Positions 34,789 to 46,912 of a stretch of DNA of 64,000 nt are shown here, one piece after another. The translations under genes were made by a program, and so were the position numbers. Within the stretch, counting starts at the first letter, position 1, and the number at the start of each line of letters is the position of its first letter. The DNA comes from Conus ventricosus (Eukaryota > Mollusca > Gastropoda > Neogastropoda > Conidae): the NCBI GenBank assembly GCA_018398815.1, contig CM031615.1:48938146-49002145 (forward strand). Direction: 5' to 3'. The notes under the pieces were generated by a model, which saw only the letters and a list, made by a program, of their open reading frames with translations, was not told where the DNA came from and ran no database searches.

Positions 34789-35055
34789 GTAAAAACCTGC
34801 GGGGCGCAGGACACAAGGGTGGACCCAGGGACGTTGAAGGCTTGCCGGGGGAGAACGTGGGACTGCAGGCAGAGGACGACCCAGACGATGCGGACCACGA
34901 CCAGGGGATTGTCAGAGTGCAGCCGGAGGACAACGAGGACGACGCTGAACGCAACAACAACGTCCCTGACGTCGTGCCACAACCCGACTTTGTCTCAGAC
35001 CACGAGCGAATTCACCAAACAAAACCGAAGGTTGTCGATAGTCCCTATTTTTTCT
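34789..35055 (+). CDS. Acidic juxtamembrane exon of the SEFIR receptor
   Basis: Acceptor GATTCTTTTCAG opens a frame reading GKNLRGAGHKGGPRDVEGLP, an acidic stretch (LQAEDDPDDADHDQG, then VQPEDNEDDAE), NVPDVVPQPDF and HQTKPKVVDSP. The first two bases complete the phase-1 codon of the transmembrane exon. The 3' limit is uncertain. The sequence runs through a T-rich and C-rich tract into the SEFIR-coding frame, which is offset by one position. Either a short intron (acceptor CCTCCCCCCAG at 35067) or a homopolymer error separates them. Function: cytoplasmic linker between membrane and SEFIR domain. Confidence 0.55.
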
Positions 35056-35065
35056 CCCTCCCCCC

Positions 35066-35612
35066 AGTTTTTCCTACATTTTGGTCATTCACGAGCACAG
35101 GAGGGAGGACGACCTCGATCTTCTCCGGCTCTTTTTAACGGTCTTGAAGTGTTTGCCGTGTGTGTACGTCAAGGTGGATGTTGACTGTAGACAGGACATG
35201 GAAAAGAGACGTGTCGGAGTGGGTGAGATGCACTCTGGCCCTGTGCGACAAGGTCGTCGTCGTGCTGTCGCAGACCTTGCTGGAAGTCTGCCGGTCGTAT
35301 GAAGGTTCTAAATGTCAGCAGGTCGCGAGTCCTTCCGTCTTTGCGGACGTGGCTCCTTTGGTGATGAAGTGGGAAAATGGCCGGGCCATCTTCGTTGAGC
35401 TTGGACGGAGAGCTGTGATGAGATTTACCATCATTGATGGGAGTCTACCAGTCCCCATCGAACCATCTTCTATGAATCACCCTTCTCCGGTGATTGAGAA
35501 CGGGGAGCCCGCAACCATGCCAGAGTGGGTTTTGTCCGAGCACAGAGGATGTGGGAACCTGCCCCCGGACCAACGTTCGTTTTGCCTGCCCGGGGGCTTC
35601 TGCGGCTGCTAG
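35066..35612 (+). CDS. SEFIR domain exon (IL-17 receptor type), with one frameshift
   Basis: The frame starting at 35066 gives SFSYILVIHEHRREDDLDLL and continues through CLPCVYVKVDVDCRQDME. One base off, from about 35205, it continues DVSEWVRCTLALCDKVVVVL, then a segment ending SQTLLEVC, VFADVAPLVMKWENG and RAIFVELGRRAVMRF. The order (first strand, helix, VDVDC strand, EWV helix, KVVVVLS strand, second helix, IFVELG strand) is the SEFIR fold of IL-17 receptors and CIKS/Act1. That domain pairs with Act1-type adaptors to signal in innate immunity. The frameshift sits in a GAAAAGAG run and is probably a sequence error. The frame closes at 35612, and the true end of the exon is unclear. Confidence 0.7.
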
Positions 35613-35826
35613 TGTTCCGGCGTACTGTGCTCTTCCCCGTGGTGACGGAATTCCGGATGTTGAACCGCGTTCTTCTGTGGGCCCAGTGCAACTGCGAGGC
35701 AGGCCCGCGCTGTCAGTGGAGTTCTCTGTCCTTTTCTGTCTCTGAGGATGTTTGCTCTGGTCCGGCTGATGCTGGGTATTGCTGCTGTGGTCACGGACCA
35801 ACCCTTCCTCTCTCTCTCCTTCTCAG

Positions 35827-36557
35827 TCCCCTCCTGCCTACTCCACCTTGGACGAGATTCCAAACAGTGCCCAACACACCTGCCTTCCCTGCGGCTCTGG
35901 TGCTGTTTTTTGCTCTCCTCTTCCTTCCCTTCCCTGGGGTGGTGCCGATCCCGTCTGTGAGTCTGCCTCCCGATCCCGTCACTGGTCGGAACCTGCAAAA
36001 TGCCGTTTCGGCGCCGTCTGCCATCCCCCACCTTACCACAGCACTTGCCCCAATTCCCCTCTCACGTCACCCGGGAGCTCCGTCGCCGCCCCATCACCAG
36101 GAACCCCAGACCGATATCACTCAGGTCAAGACCTTGGCTCTTGCGTCATCGTCTGTGGCTCCATCTGCAAGAGCAGCGATTGTTCCGATATCTCCCCCGC
36201 CTTTCCGGTTCCGGTTCCATCACCGCAGCATCGTTCACCTCCATTCTCTGATCAGATCCCATTACAGACACGTTGTTCAACAGACCCCAGCCGCAGACTC
36301 TCCGAGGATGACAGCGACACAGGCTGTGCAGCAGACGCACGTAGAGGTCCCATAATATGCCTGCGGACTCAGGAAGGTTTGAAGCAGCTGCTCCGCCAGC
36401 TGTGCTCTGGCGAGGGGGCAGAGAAAAAGAGCTACAGATCGAGTCCATCGTGCGCAGTGAGCCTGCCCTTGACCTGTTCCGCACCCTGGACAGGCGGTGC
36501 AGGGACCACAACCAGCGGATGGCCGAGGGGAGCTCGTTCTATTCCCTGGTGCCCTGA
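35827..36557 (+). CDS. Probable C-terminal exon(s) of the SEFIR receptor
   Basis: A strong acceptor (CTCTCTCTCCTTCTCAG) at 35826 opens a Ser/Pro-rich frame beginning SPPAYSTLDEIPNSA, with later segments such as SDISPAFPVPVPSPQHRSPP and RRLSEDDSDTG. Near 36350 a neighbouring frame takes over with RGGREKELQIESIVRSEPAL and ends FYSLVP at a TGA (36555-36557). The frame switch implies another indel or a further splice. Low-complexity Pro/Ser tails are usual after SEFIR domains. Coding status is supported by the acceptor and composition, not by homology. Confidence 0.4.
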
Positions 36558-36701
36558 AGTCAGCCGCAGTTCGTCCGAGCGGGCGTGGCCGTAGAGCATT
36601 CCGACCATGACCTTACCAGGGTCGGTGTGGAAAGCCTGTGGGTGACAGGTCATGTGACGAAATATGGATAAAAATTTCGAAGATTTGTTTATCGGGTGAA
36701 T

Positions 36702-36703
<2 letters not shown>
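36558..36703. other. Possible 3' UTR; no gene seen
   Basis: Follows the TGA at 36555. No polyadenylation signal is seen before the microsatellite. The next AATAAA on this strand is at about 37428. Confidence 0.3.
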
Positions 36704-36965
<262 letters not shown>

Positions 36966-37018
36966 GAAAAAGACCATCCCTCTTCCGCACTCACCTCTCC
37001 ACTCTGTTAGACCCATAC

Positions 37019-37146
37019 TGTGTGTGTGTGTATGCGCACGCGCGCGCGTATGTACGAGTGTGTGTGTGAGTGTTGGAGCTTATACAGGCACTTGTTAGCG
37101 TATGAGCATGTATGTGTGTGTATGTACATGCGTGCACACGCGAGAG

Positions 37147-37183
<37 letters not shown>
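37019..37183. repeat. TG-rich microsatellite with CG blocks
   Basis: Three TG/CG-rich patches, the last a pure (GT)n at about 37149-37183. Confidence 0.9.
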
Positions 37184-37188
<5 letters not shown>

Positions 37189-38118
37189 GAATGAAAATTA
37201 AATAGACAGAAGACCGGTCCCTTAATGGTCCTAGAAACTCAGAAGCGAGTATCCAGTACCTCATCAAAGAACTGTTAAAAAAAATCCTGGAGCAACCTTT
37301 TAATCTGGTTTGATACATAACTTGGGTTACCGAGTGATGATGGTACAGCCGTTGAAATACTACACTTTAGTCTACGGCACCGCATAGAAGCAAACAACAC
37401 CAGAAACTTTAAGTGTCTTAAAATCAATAAAGGACTCCGGATTGTGGGTTTTCGTCATATCTTTCTTAATACGTCCAAAACATGTTTTAGAAATGTTATC
37501 TCTGTAGATATACAAATTTGTAGCGCCAGTGTAATAATTTGTTAGGAAATCACGACCTTTGGCCATTTACCAAATTATAAGGCACAGTTTCAACAGAATA
37601 TGTTCAAAGAATGGCCAGTTCTGAGTTGGAAACTTCAGATCGCAGTAATTTTGCCAGTTTCGGCTGATGATTGAACACCGACACTACAACATGTCTAGAT
37701 CTGTCACCTTTCAGTATGGTAGGCCAGTGAAATCACTTTACCTTCAAACAGACGGGTCTGCACTGGGGCTGTCCATTAGCCGGGGTCTCCACGCATGTCT
37801 ACATGCTCTTAATCGAAACAGCAAAACACACACACACACACACAACTTTACCGTGAGTCGATGCATTATTTTCTGACGTTACAGGTTGGTCAGTTTAAAG
37901 CATGGTTTTCTGGACAGTTCATGTGGATGGCGATGATTGTGCCCTAAAGGTTTGCGGCGCACACGCCGCAACACCGGCTTGTCAAAAGTAGCAAGCTTCA
38001 AAAGTTCGGCATTTGTGGTTGAGATACATTTCTTATCTACTATCAGCTCCACTTGGCCGTCTTTTTAGCCAGTACCTGGATAAATCTTAAATAACTGTTA
38101 GCGAACCGCCCAGAGAAC
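37184..38118. other. Unique DNA; possible polyadenylation signal; no gene seen
   Basis: AATAAA at about 37428-37433 could serve the receptor transcript. A short (CA)n lies at 37827-37845. No defensible coding exon. Confidence 0.35.
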
Positions 38119-38180
38119 GTGGACAAACGAGTCACAAGACAAAACACAACGCGTTTCGACCTCTTAGGTCTTCGTCAGGT
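38119..38180 (-). mobile_element. Solo foldback arm with hammerhead-like motif
   Basis: On the minus strand 38178-38148 reads CTGACGAAGACCTAAGAGGT then CGAAACGCGTT: a CTGANGA core, a GACC/GGTC stem, GAAA and the palindrome ACGCGT. The arm ends GTTTGTCCACG at 38119, as in the other four copies. No partner arm is seen nearby. Confidence 0.6.
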
Positions 38181-38312
38181 GATATATAAACGAATAAAAC
38201 AACGAAAATTCACTTAGCTTTGATCGCTTCAGATCGCTTAGGGTTCAGCGCAAGGAAGAAGGCGTTGAATGAGAACGAGGCTGTTGGAAGGGAAATAGTG
38301 AGTGAGTCAAAG

Positions 38313-38377
38313 TCGTAATGATGATAATAATATTACTGATAGGAATACTAATAATGGTCAAAATATTGGGGAAAAAA
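38313..38377. repeat. 62-bp dispersed duplicate, copy 1
   Basis: Starts TCGTAATGATGATAATAATA and ends TATTGGGGAAAAAA. An essentially identical copy lies at 38979-39042. Confidence 0.9.
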
Positions 38378-38659
38378 AAAAAAGACAGGATCAATCTTGG
38401 TGTCAATAAGTATGGGTATGGGAGAAAGGAGAGTGGGTTAGAGGATTCTTAAGCAGCAGGGTTGCCGTGGCAACAGTCCCAGAGGCGAAGGCGATTGTGA
38501 TGTCAATGCTAGTGGTAGTATCAATACTAGCAATAATATTACTGAATGATACTGCTAACAACGATAGTGAAGGTTAAGGTAACGAAAGCATGATACAGAA
38601 ACATATTTAGAAAATACATTTTTATAATAATCAAATAAATAAATAAAGGAAACATTAAA

Positions 38660-38730
38660 AAATAATAATAATAATAATAATAATAAAATAAACAAATAAA
38701 ATAAAATAAAAAATAAAATAAGTACCTGGA
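38660..38730. repeat. AAT/AAATA microsatellite
   Basis: (AAT)n followed by (AAATA)n-like sequence. Confidence 0.85.
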
Positions 38731-38978
38731 GTAAAATCCACACAGTGTGATGGGGATCTTCGCATATTTAGAAAGTGAAACTGCGTCATTTTAGGTCTCC
38801 CTGCACGTGAGATGCGGAGCACTGAACCTGACTGCATCAAAGCGACCATTTTGTCTGGGGGAGAACACTTTAAGCTCGCTAGATCTGAAAAAGAATACGT
38901 TCTAAATCACTATTGTTCGATTGCTGTTAGCAGGGTGTTATACTAAAGTAGTGACTGCTGTACTCGTTAGTGACTACT

Positions 38979-39042
38979 CGTAATGATGATAATAATATTA
39001 CTGATAGGAATACTAATAATGGTCAAAATATTGGGGAAAAAA
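38979..39042. repeat. 62-bp dispersed duplicate, copy 2
   Basis: The same sequence as 38313-38377. It is flanked by AGTAGTGACTGCTGT on both sides (about 38947 and 39042), as if inserted into that sequence with local duplication. Confidence 0.85.
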
Positions 39043-42000
39043 GTAGTGACTGCTGTTATACTGTTAGAATTGTTCTAGAATGCTGATTACCGTGAGAACA
39101 TTGCAGTGCGGTGGTAAACCAGGCTGAGTCTGGGGATGGCAGACAGACGGGCGAGCGTCAAGATCGGAGGAATCTCCTGTATGGCTCACTCTTGCTACTA
39201 ACGTTCACGGAGAATTTCAACACATTTTGCACCACTCTTACCCCCACTACCCCTCTTCCTGATCTTTCGAGGTCCAGCCACGTGTAGCTTCTTCTTCCAC
39301 AGATAGACCTAAAGCGTCCTTCATTGCTTGTTCTTTGTCATCCTGGCCAGGTTTTCAATCCAGAATGCCTAATCATCAGCTTCACCTCTTGTTTAAGATC
39401 CGAGTTCCAACGAGCGTTCCTTCTCCCATTTTCCCACGGTTTCTTCTGTTTCCTCTCTCGGCCCTCCTTGTCCATGACCATGACAGCTCCATCCTGCACT
39501 TTAAAGTGTCAACGTTCCGATGAAAACAGACGCAGAAAGGAAATTGAGACAATTCAAGGTACGTCGGACCATGGTTTTCAACCCGTTTCTCTACGTTATC
39601 CTCTTCACCCACTCCCACACGTCCTCCCCTTCACCTTTACCAGGTATTTAAATGAGGAAGGGTAGAGGGGGGGGGGGGGGGTAACGTGCGGCAAACGCTT
39701 CGCAGCATACGCAGACACCCCTTCATCACAAAAGACATCCGAATAAACGCTCAACATTCACAGGGAATAATGCGACAACGAGATTACGGCTTGTTTGAAG
39801 TCAGCTTGAGTTCCGGTATATGAGCTTGCTGGCCTATTCACTTCAGAAGCAGAATGCGTGAACCTAGCGTGGTGTGGCGTGACATCGGGATATCGGTGTG
39901 TCGGCCTCGGGTCAGTTGGACTCCAGTTGATGGCTTCCCATCAAAACGAAGTATACGAAGATTGATGTACCAGCCCAATGTCGTGTTTTTGCCGAAAACA
40001 GTCCTGGAGAGAATCATGTGTGATGGTTGTATTTACGTAACTGTGATGGTTCAGCGGAGTTTGATCCTGTTTTATGACGTATGATGCATATCTCCCCTCC
40101 AAAAAGAAGAGTAAAGAAATAATGAGGTTAATTCGGGAGTTTTGTATTGTTTGTATCTCATACCTGTGATGGTTTAAGAGACTTTGGTTCTGGTCTATGG
40201 CTTAATATTGTCCTACCAAAGGAAAGATAAAGAATTATAGAGGGTCCACCCTGGAAACCTGTGTTGTTAGCGATATGATAGTCACATGATTATGCTTTGA
40301 CATAGAGTCCCTTTTTTGATTTTACAAAATGTCAAATGTTGTTGATAAGGTTGTATAGAGATTCGTTTGATTCTGTTAAATATGTGAACTTAACTGAAAT
40401 ATTTTGCAGTCTTTTACGCTGCCTATCTGAAGGTTCAAAGATTAGGGTGATTATGTATTTATTGGTGACCACCCATTCTTCTTGAACTGATTGTTGATGC
40501 TTGCTCAATTTTTTTTATGCCACTGTCTGCAGCTATATGTGCAATTAAAATGTGTTTGCTGAATAATTTTGAATCACTATACAATAAGGAATCAGCGTAA
40601 CGAGAGTTTTTCATGCCTTGTGTGTTTGTGTTCATTTTACTGAACTCATTCTCTGTGAGAAATTAATAAATGTTGATGTCATTGACGTCTATACATTTTT
40701 CATTATACTTTATGCTGACACAACTTCTGAATGTGTTTTGTTTTATGCCTGCATTTGCATTTTTTTTTAAATTTATGCATAATTGAATGTCACAGAAGAG
40801 GGGATAGATGATGAATTTGTAATTAGATAAATGAAACAAAGATATGAAAGATCTTGACCTATGCATCATTTCTGCCATTTCAAATATAATTTGTTGGTCA
40901 ACTCTAATGCTCTGTTAATCCCTAATGAGGAAAGTTGAGCATGGAAAGGTCAAGGGAAAAAAATGAACGAAAAGAGAAAGAAAAAAAAAACCCTCCTAAA
41001 CCAAATCACGTCTGTTACCTTTTCAGAACCTATTTCATGGATGCTTATGAAAAACAGAAATTTTCCCAAACCTGCCAAAATAGCTCATACCACATCTTTC
41101 TTCCACAAATCTAAAGATCCAGTGAAAAAAATACTAACATCCTGTTGGTTCTGCATTACATGGTATACACCCTTGAAACTTCCTTATTTTTTTTTAAAGA
41201 AAGAAAGAAAGAAGCAGAAAAAAAAAGTCAGTTGCCGTATCTACATGTCAAGTGAGAAGCCTTTTGACTTTTCTCTTCCTCTTACCTTTTTTTGTGAATT
41301 TCTTATCTGTATTTTATAAATGAAAAACACAAGATTTGCATATATATGTACGCATGATGTAATTATCTTCTTTCCTGTGTACTTAAAAAGAGAAATGCTT
41401 TTATGCAAATGCATGTCTAATAGCGGTGTGTATAAATTTACAATGTTTGCAAGAAGTGGTTTCATTGACCACAGATAGATATCTTAACCATACACATAAA
41501 CAGAGAGAGAGGGGGGAAGATATGCTAATGTTGCAAACAAGACAAACAACAGCAGATTTCCAAAGAGCCATCAACCAGTCAGAATACATATGTTTTTGTT
41601 GTTGTTGTTGTTGTATTGATAGAAAAGTAACTGAGCACCATTCCAGCAATTTTCAGAACAGCTTGGTGTTGCAATGACTGCAAGAATATTGAATTATAAA
41701 CAAAGCACTGCATATATGAAAGCTTATCTCCCGCTGCTTTTTTCAATCTAAGACATAAGAGTAAGCTTTGTTTACAATTCGGTATATATATATACATACA
41801 TATATAAATATATATCATCAAGCTGATAATGCAGTTCATTTTTTTTGTATGTTTGTTTTTTAGGAACTGCCGCACAGAAAAACTATGCAGGACATGCATT
41901 TTGACAATGGCAAGAAATGCCACATTTCTATTGACAATTACACTGTAAAATATTAATCGTTTCAAGTTTGCATATCTCTCTCCTGCGTTTGTTTACTGTA

Positions 42001-43200
42001 TTCAGTGGTACATGTTGTGTATTGGTTGACCGATGATATGCTGAACATTTTGGAGTTTTCTTTGAAATGATCTGTTACTGTTTTGATTCCTAACAGTATT
42101 TTCGTTCTGCAGTTGTAGCTACCAAGAAGTGTTCCAATTAGTATTACTCACAGGTCCATTTATTCCTGGTTTTTTGTTTTGCTCTTTGTTGAATGCATGT
42201 TGTACTGATCTCAGATTGTACAAGATTGAGAGGAGCATATAACGTGTTCACTGGAGAATCGTTTGAAAGTGAATAGAAAAACACAGAGCTGGAGAAGGGA
42301 TGGGGGAGGGCCTGGGTGGGAGGGAAGGGAGGGTGGGGAGGAAAGGTTGGAAGGAGAAGGAAAGGTGAGGGGGGGGGGGGGGGGGGGACAGTAGTAGAGG
42401 GGCACGAAGAAGAACAGACTAAGATTAGATTTTTTTTAAATGCCATTTCCAAAATCATCATTCATACAGATTTTGCCTTTCAGCTTTTGTGTGTCAAAAG
42501 TTGTTGTTTCTTATCCATTTTTTTGAATGCACTCAAGATGGCTGTTTTGCTTGATATTCATTTATTTATTTTCAAGCTGCCTATCCACGTCATGAAATGT
42601 GACTAATATACTTAATCCTTCAACCTAAGTCACCAGTAAATTGATACGTTTTGAATAGTTTCTGATATCTTTGTATTTACAATACACAGTCAAGATTTGT
42701 GAACGATGTTGACAATTAGCTGATTTAAGAAAGTAAGGCAGAGATTGGCAGAAGAGAGGAAATTACCAGTGCAGTGCTACCCAAAAAGGCTGGTGTAAAA
42801 TTTGTACTGAAGGAACCCTGACACCCCCCCCCCCCCCCCTCCCACTCCCCAAGGGGCCTTTCTTCTTTTTTTTGCCACCAAATCAAATTTTTATCAAATA
42901 GATTCAGAGTTCACAAATGCGCCGAAAGAGGACAATGTGCGGTTCGTCAATATATGAATGGCATACATACTCAGAAACTATTCCTTAGATTGTATAAGGA
43001 AAAAAAACATACATATCTATTCACACATACAAACATACATACATTTATATATACATACATACATATTTTTTTCTTCTTTTTTTTTTTTGCCTTGCAGTGG
43101 AAACTTTTTTTAACAAAAGGGTTACAGCTTATAATCACCACTGATGATCAAATACAGTGCCAACATATCGTCCAAATATACAATGTAACCATGTTAAACC
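39043..43200. other. Largely unique DNA; no gene recognised
   Basis: Scattered simple sequence: poly-G 39668-39682, TTG repeat about 41594-41616, TA-rich 41782-41815, purine-rich G tract 42299-42390, poly-C 42822-42840. Open frames are short, carry no recognised motif and lack paired splice signals. The 1.5 kb after 40080 is AT-rich like an intergenic region or long UTR. Confidence 0.4.
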
Positions 43201-43203
43201 AAA

Positions 43204-43267
43204 TCCATACATCAATTTACGCTAATACAATCGTAAATCCATACATCAATTTACGCTAATACATTCG
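43204..43267. repeat. 32-bp tandem duplication
   Basis: CCATACATCAATTTACGCTA followed by ATACAATCGTAAAT occurs twice in a row with one mismatch. Confidence 0.85.
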
Positions 43268-44810
43268 TAAACACAACATAACACATACATGACCCACAAG
43301 GGGCCTTTTTTGTTGTTGTTCTGGGAGAATAGAAATATAACACCTGTAAGGAGAAGAATGTTAATAGGAAAAGTAAATAATGCTCAATATCCATATATCA
43401 AGCGATCTGTTAGGCTCATGTTTTCATGTGTACACGTTTTTTTGTTTTTTTTAACCAGACTGAATGTGGTAGGATGGTTATATTTTGAGGCATGTTTATT
43501 GTTTCACTTGAGTGATCAAATTAGGTATATCCACATATATGGTAACTGTTTTACTCACAAGATAATGGAGACATGTAAAAGTAACGCTGCATTCTTGTTG
43601 ATAGTCTGTGCTGAGTTTTGTTTCAAGTTGATTAATCTATTTATACAATATATCTCATTCTTCTCTTCTCCCCCATTCTCCCACCCCCTCTGCCTCCTCT
43701 TCCCCACCCCAGGTCTCATTGATCGAAGTGCCGACTGAACGCCAGGCACCCACATTTGTTTCCTTTTATGATTTAGCTGCCAGGGTTTTTCTTTTCATGC
43801 CAATATATACAGCTGGTTAAATTTTTAACATGTTCTTGTGAAAGGAACGTTTGTAACCATTTCTCCCAGCCTAAACTGCCTCACTTTCAAAGACGTACTT
43901 GAAAGTTAGTCGATTCATGGTTTTGTGTGATACAGCAAAAGTATTTTATGAAGATTTCACCTTCAGCTAAGCGTTTTAGAAAACATTTTTTTTTTCAGCT
44001 AAGCAACCCATGGTATTATTAAGTGAAGTCTTAAGTTACAAGTCCAACAGATTCCACAATCTTAGCAACATCCTCAAGAGCGGTGGAAGGCTGCTAGGAT
44101 GTAAACCTCCCCAAGAGTGTGGTGTGTATCTGAACGTTCAAAATTCTTCGCTAGAAAATTTTATTAATGCACAACTAGCTCACAGAATTTGCCTTCATGT
44201 ATAAAATGTTTTCGGTTTCAAATTTGTTTGGGCTGTATAACTTGCATGACATTCTTTTCTTCTTTTTTTTTGTATGTGTGGTATTGAAACAATTCTCTTC
44301 AGAGACAATTGAATCATGTATGCATATTCATTTTACAGTTGCCATTTCAGCAATCGAGTGATCTGAATGTGTTCAATTTGCCTTTTATTACCACGTGTTT
44401 GAGGCAAACACCTCTGTTCTCATGTTTTTAGAGTATGTTTACTACATCTTGTCCCAACTTGAAGGCACCATTGATTTTTACAAGGACAGCAATTGTTGAA
44501 GTTAGAACATTGTCAAAATATTTATCACATGAAGCATTTTTTGACAACATTAACTGTTCAAAGGTTTGTGGATGGTACAGAATTGATGGTTTAAGAGCTT
44601 GATACAGGTCAATGATTTTTAAAAGCACAGGAAAACAGTGTTGTTTAAAAGATTCTAGAATTTCAAAGCCACTGATACTTGCACATCACTTCAACTTAGA
44701 GATTATGGCGCATTTGTATTTTCAACAACTTGGTGGATGTGAAATGTGATTCACTTGAAAACTTGTTGAATAATGGAGCAATTAAGTAATGACAAGTCTA
44801 ATATTCAAGC
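43268..44810. other. Unique AT-rich DNA; no gene recognised
   Basis: No motif-bearing frame. Short polyT and polyA tracts only. Confidence 0.4.
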
Positions 44811-44845
44811 AAAATTTCATCTTCAATGACTGAAGATGAAATTTT
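44811..44845. repeat. Perfect 14-bp hairpin, 7-nt loop
   Basis: AAAATTTCATCTTC (44811-44824), loop AATGACT, GAAGATGAAATTTT (44832-44845). It may be the core of a small inverted-repeat element. No neighbouring coding sequence explains it. Confidence 0.8.
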
Positions 44846-45077
44846 ACATGAATAAGTTTTGTTAAAGATGCATTAAACATTGTTTGAAAGTTTGTTGATG
44901 ATGGAGCATTGTTTGTTACAAAGCTTTAAGACAAAACCACGGATGGTTAGTATTACTCATATCATTTCTTCTTATTCTGCTATTTTCTTTTTCAAATAGT
45001 TTTTCTTCCTCATCCTCATTTTCTCCTTTATTCCTGATGTTGAACATATCCAAGATTTGAATGCATGCACAGTCAGA

Positions 45078-45545
45078 TTCCACAAGCATTCCCTTGCACA
45101 GAGTCAACCGATTCCACAAGCATGCCCTTACTCCAAGTCAGCAGATTCCACAAGCACAAGTCAACAGATTCCACAAACATTCCCTTGCTCAGAGTCAGCA
45201 GATTCCACAAACATTCCCTTGCTCCGAGTTAACAGATTTCACAAACATTCCTTACTCAGGGTCAACAGATTTCACCAACATTCCCTTGCTCAGAGTCAGC
45301 AGATTCCACAAACATTCCCTTGCTCCGAGTCAACAAATTCCACAAACATTCCCTTGCTCAGAGTCAACAGATTTCACTAACATTCCCTTGCTCAGAGTCG
45401 GCAGATTCCACAAACATTCCCTTGCTCCGAGTTAACAGATTCCACAAACATTCCCTTACTCAGGGTCAACAGATTTCACTAACATTCCCTTGCTCAGAGT
45501 CAGCAGATTCCACAAACATTCCCTTGCTCAGAGTCAACAATTTCA
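45078..45545. repeat. 34-bp minisatellite
   Basis: The unit is CATTCCCTTGCTCAGAGTCA followed by ACAGATTCCACAAA, about 14 units with some shortened. Two alternating variants differ by AGAGTCAGCAGATTCC versus AGAGTCAACAGATTTC and suggest a 68-bp higher-order unit in the middle of the array. Confidence 0.9.
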
Positions 45546-46555
45546 CCACCTTTCCCCCCTATTTTCAATTGGTATTAACTTGTTGCATTCCAAACAGTTG
45601 CTGCTGCTGTGAAAACATTTGCTTCTTGTTATGTACATCCATTTTATTGGTGATCTGATTGCAGAATCTAAAAGTTCTATATATTTTTTTTTCAGGCAGT
45701 GTTGGAAATAAACCTTTTTCTTCATAATCTGTGTGCAAGATAACTGTGTGTGTGTGTGTGGTGTATGTGTGCGTGCGTGGGCGCGCTCGCATGCAAATGT
45801 AAGTTTGTTTGCAAACACATGCTAGTATCTGCAGTGCTGTAGAGATTGTGTGCAAGAATGCGTAGAAAGGGAAGAGAGAGTGCACAAGCAGGGAATGTAC
45901 CTAGAAATCCTCAAAGGTACATCTTTTGAAAGTGCAAACTTAAGGCAATTTGAGTGGCAGCACTTCAGAATGTAAAGACACAAATCTGTAGCACAGTATA
46001 CCTTACGAACAGAACCAAATCCCTCTGAATAAGATCAGAGGCTTCGAAATTAATGGAGCCGACTCATCCATGAATAGAAATATTGGACATTAATAGTAAC
46101 TTTGTAACCTATCTATCTTCATGTACTTGAATGACCATCAGCAGATGCTAGGATGAGTACTGGAAAGAGGAATGATGACAGTCTCTAATTAAAATATTTT
46201 GAACTGCATTCATCATCATGATTTGACAACAAAAGATTATATGTTTCGGTTTAACCCCCACCAGAGCCACTATCATAGTAGATCATCTTGGTCCTGCTGG
46301 TATTTGATCATATGCACAGCTCAGCATACTTAAAGATGAAATAAGGTAGGTAGTTGTCATCCACTCCATTGATACTTCTTTCAACATGTTTGACAAATAC
46401 CGCAATCAATGCTGTAGGTGCCTGCATCTATCAGACTTGGAATAACACAATTTGACATCACAGTGATTTCCTCAGGACTAAGATCTAAGCTCAAAAATAA
46501 CATTTTCTTTTTTTTTCTTCTTTTTATTGGTAATCAATGTGGAGAGCTGTGCGTG
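45546..46555. other. Unique DNA; no gene seen
   Basis: Includes a short (TG)n at 45745-45761. Nothing coding is recognised. Confidence 0.4.
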
Positions 46556-46912
46556 AGCTAATATCAAAGCCTTTAGTGGCAGGCAGATTCTCGAGTTAAA
46601 TGTCAAAGCCTTTAGTGGCAAGCAGATTTGCAAGTTAATGTCAAAGCCTTTAGTGGCAGGTGAGGCAGATTCGTGAGCTAATATCAAAGCCTTTAGTGGC
46701 AGGCAGATTCGTGAGTTAATGTTAAAGCCTTTAGTGGCAGGCAGATTCGTGAATTAATGTCAAAAGCCTTTAGTGGCAGGCAGATTCGTGAGTTAATGTC
46801 AAAGCCTTTAGTGGCAGGCAGATTCGTGAGTTAATGTCAAAGCCTTTAGTGGCAGGTGAAGCAGATTCGTGAGCTAATATCAAAGCCTTTAGTGGCAAGC
46901 AGATTCGTGTGG
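46556..46912. repeat. 38-bp minisatellite downstream of RPS23
   Basis: The unit is CAAAGCCTTTAGTGGCAGGC followed by AGATTCGTGAGTTAATGT, about 9 units. Two units have a GTGA insertion (GGCAGGTGAGGCAG or GGCAGGTGAAGCAG) and are 43 bp. It ends about 230 bp before the RPS23 polyadenylation signal. Confidence 0.9.

Larger units (their letters stand above)
20805..35150. other. Second copy of the block at 5911-19774 (probable false duplication)
   Basis: The two blocks are collinear over their whole length: satellite, minisatellite, SINE, compound microsatellite, short exon, CA cluster, LTR element and receptor exons. The offset is 14895 bp at the LTR boundary (12918 and 27813). The first 2-3 kb after the gap carry many one-base indels and later sequence is clean. 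The left copy shows the reverse pattern, clean then noisy from 12918 to the gap. This is what unmerged overlapping contig ends look like. Confidence 0.88.

Noticed and set aside
35525..36355. 276-codon plus frame overlapping the SEFIR exon tail
   Set aside because: It competes with two other long frames in GC-rich DNA and reads through the probable intron and acceptor at 35826. Composition is Leu/Pro-rich without domain signal, and only part may be coding.
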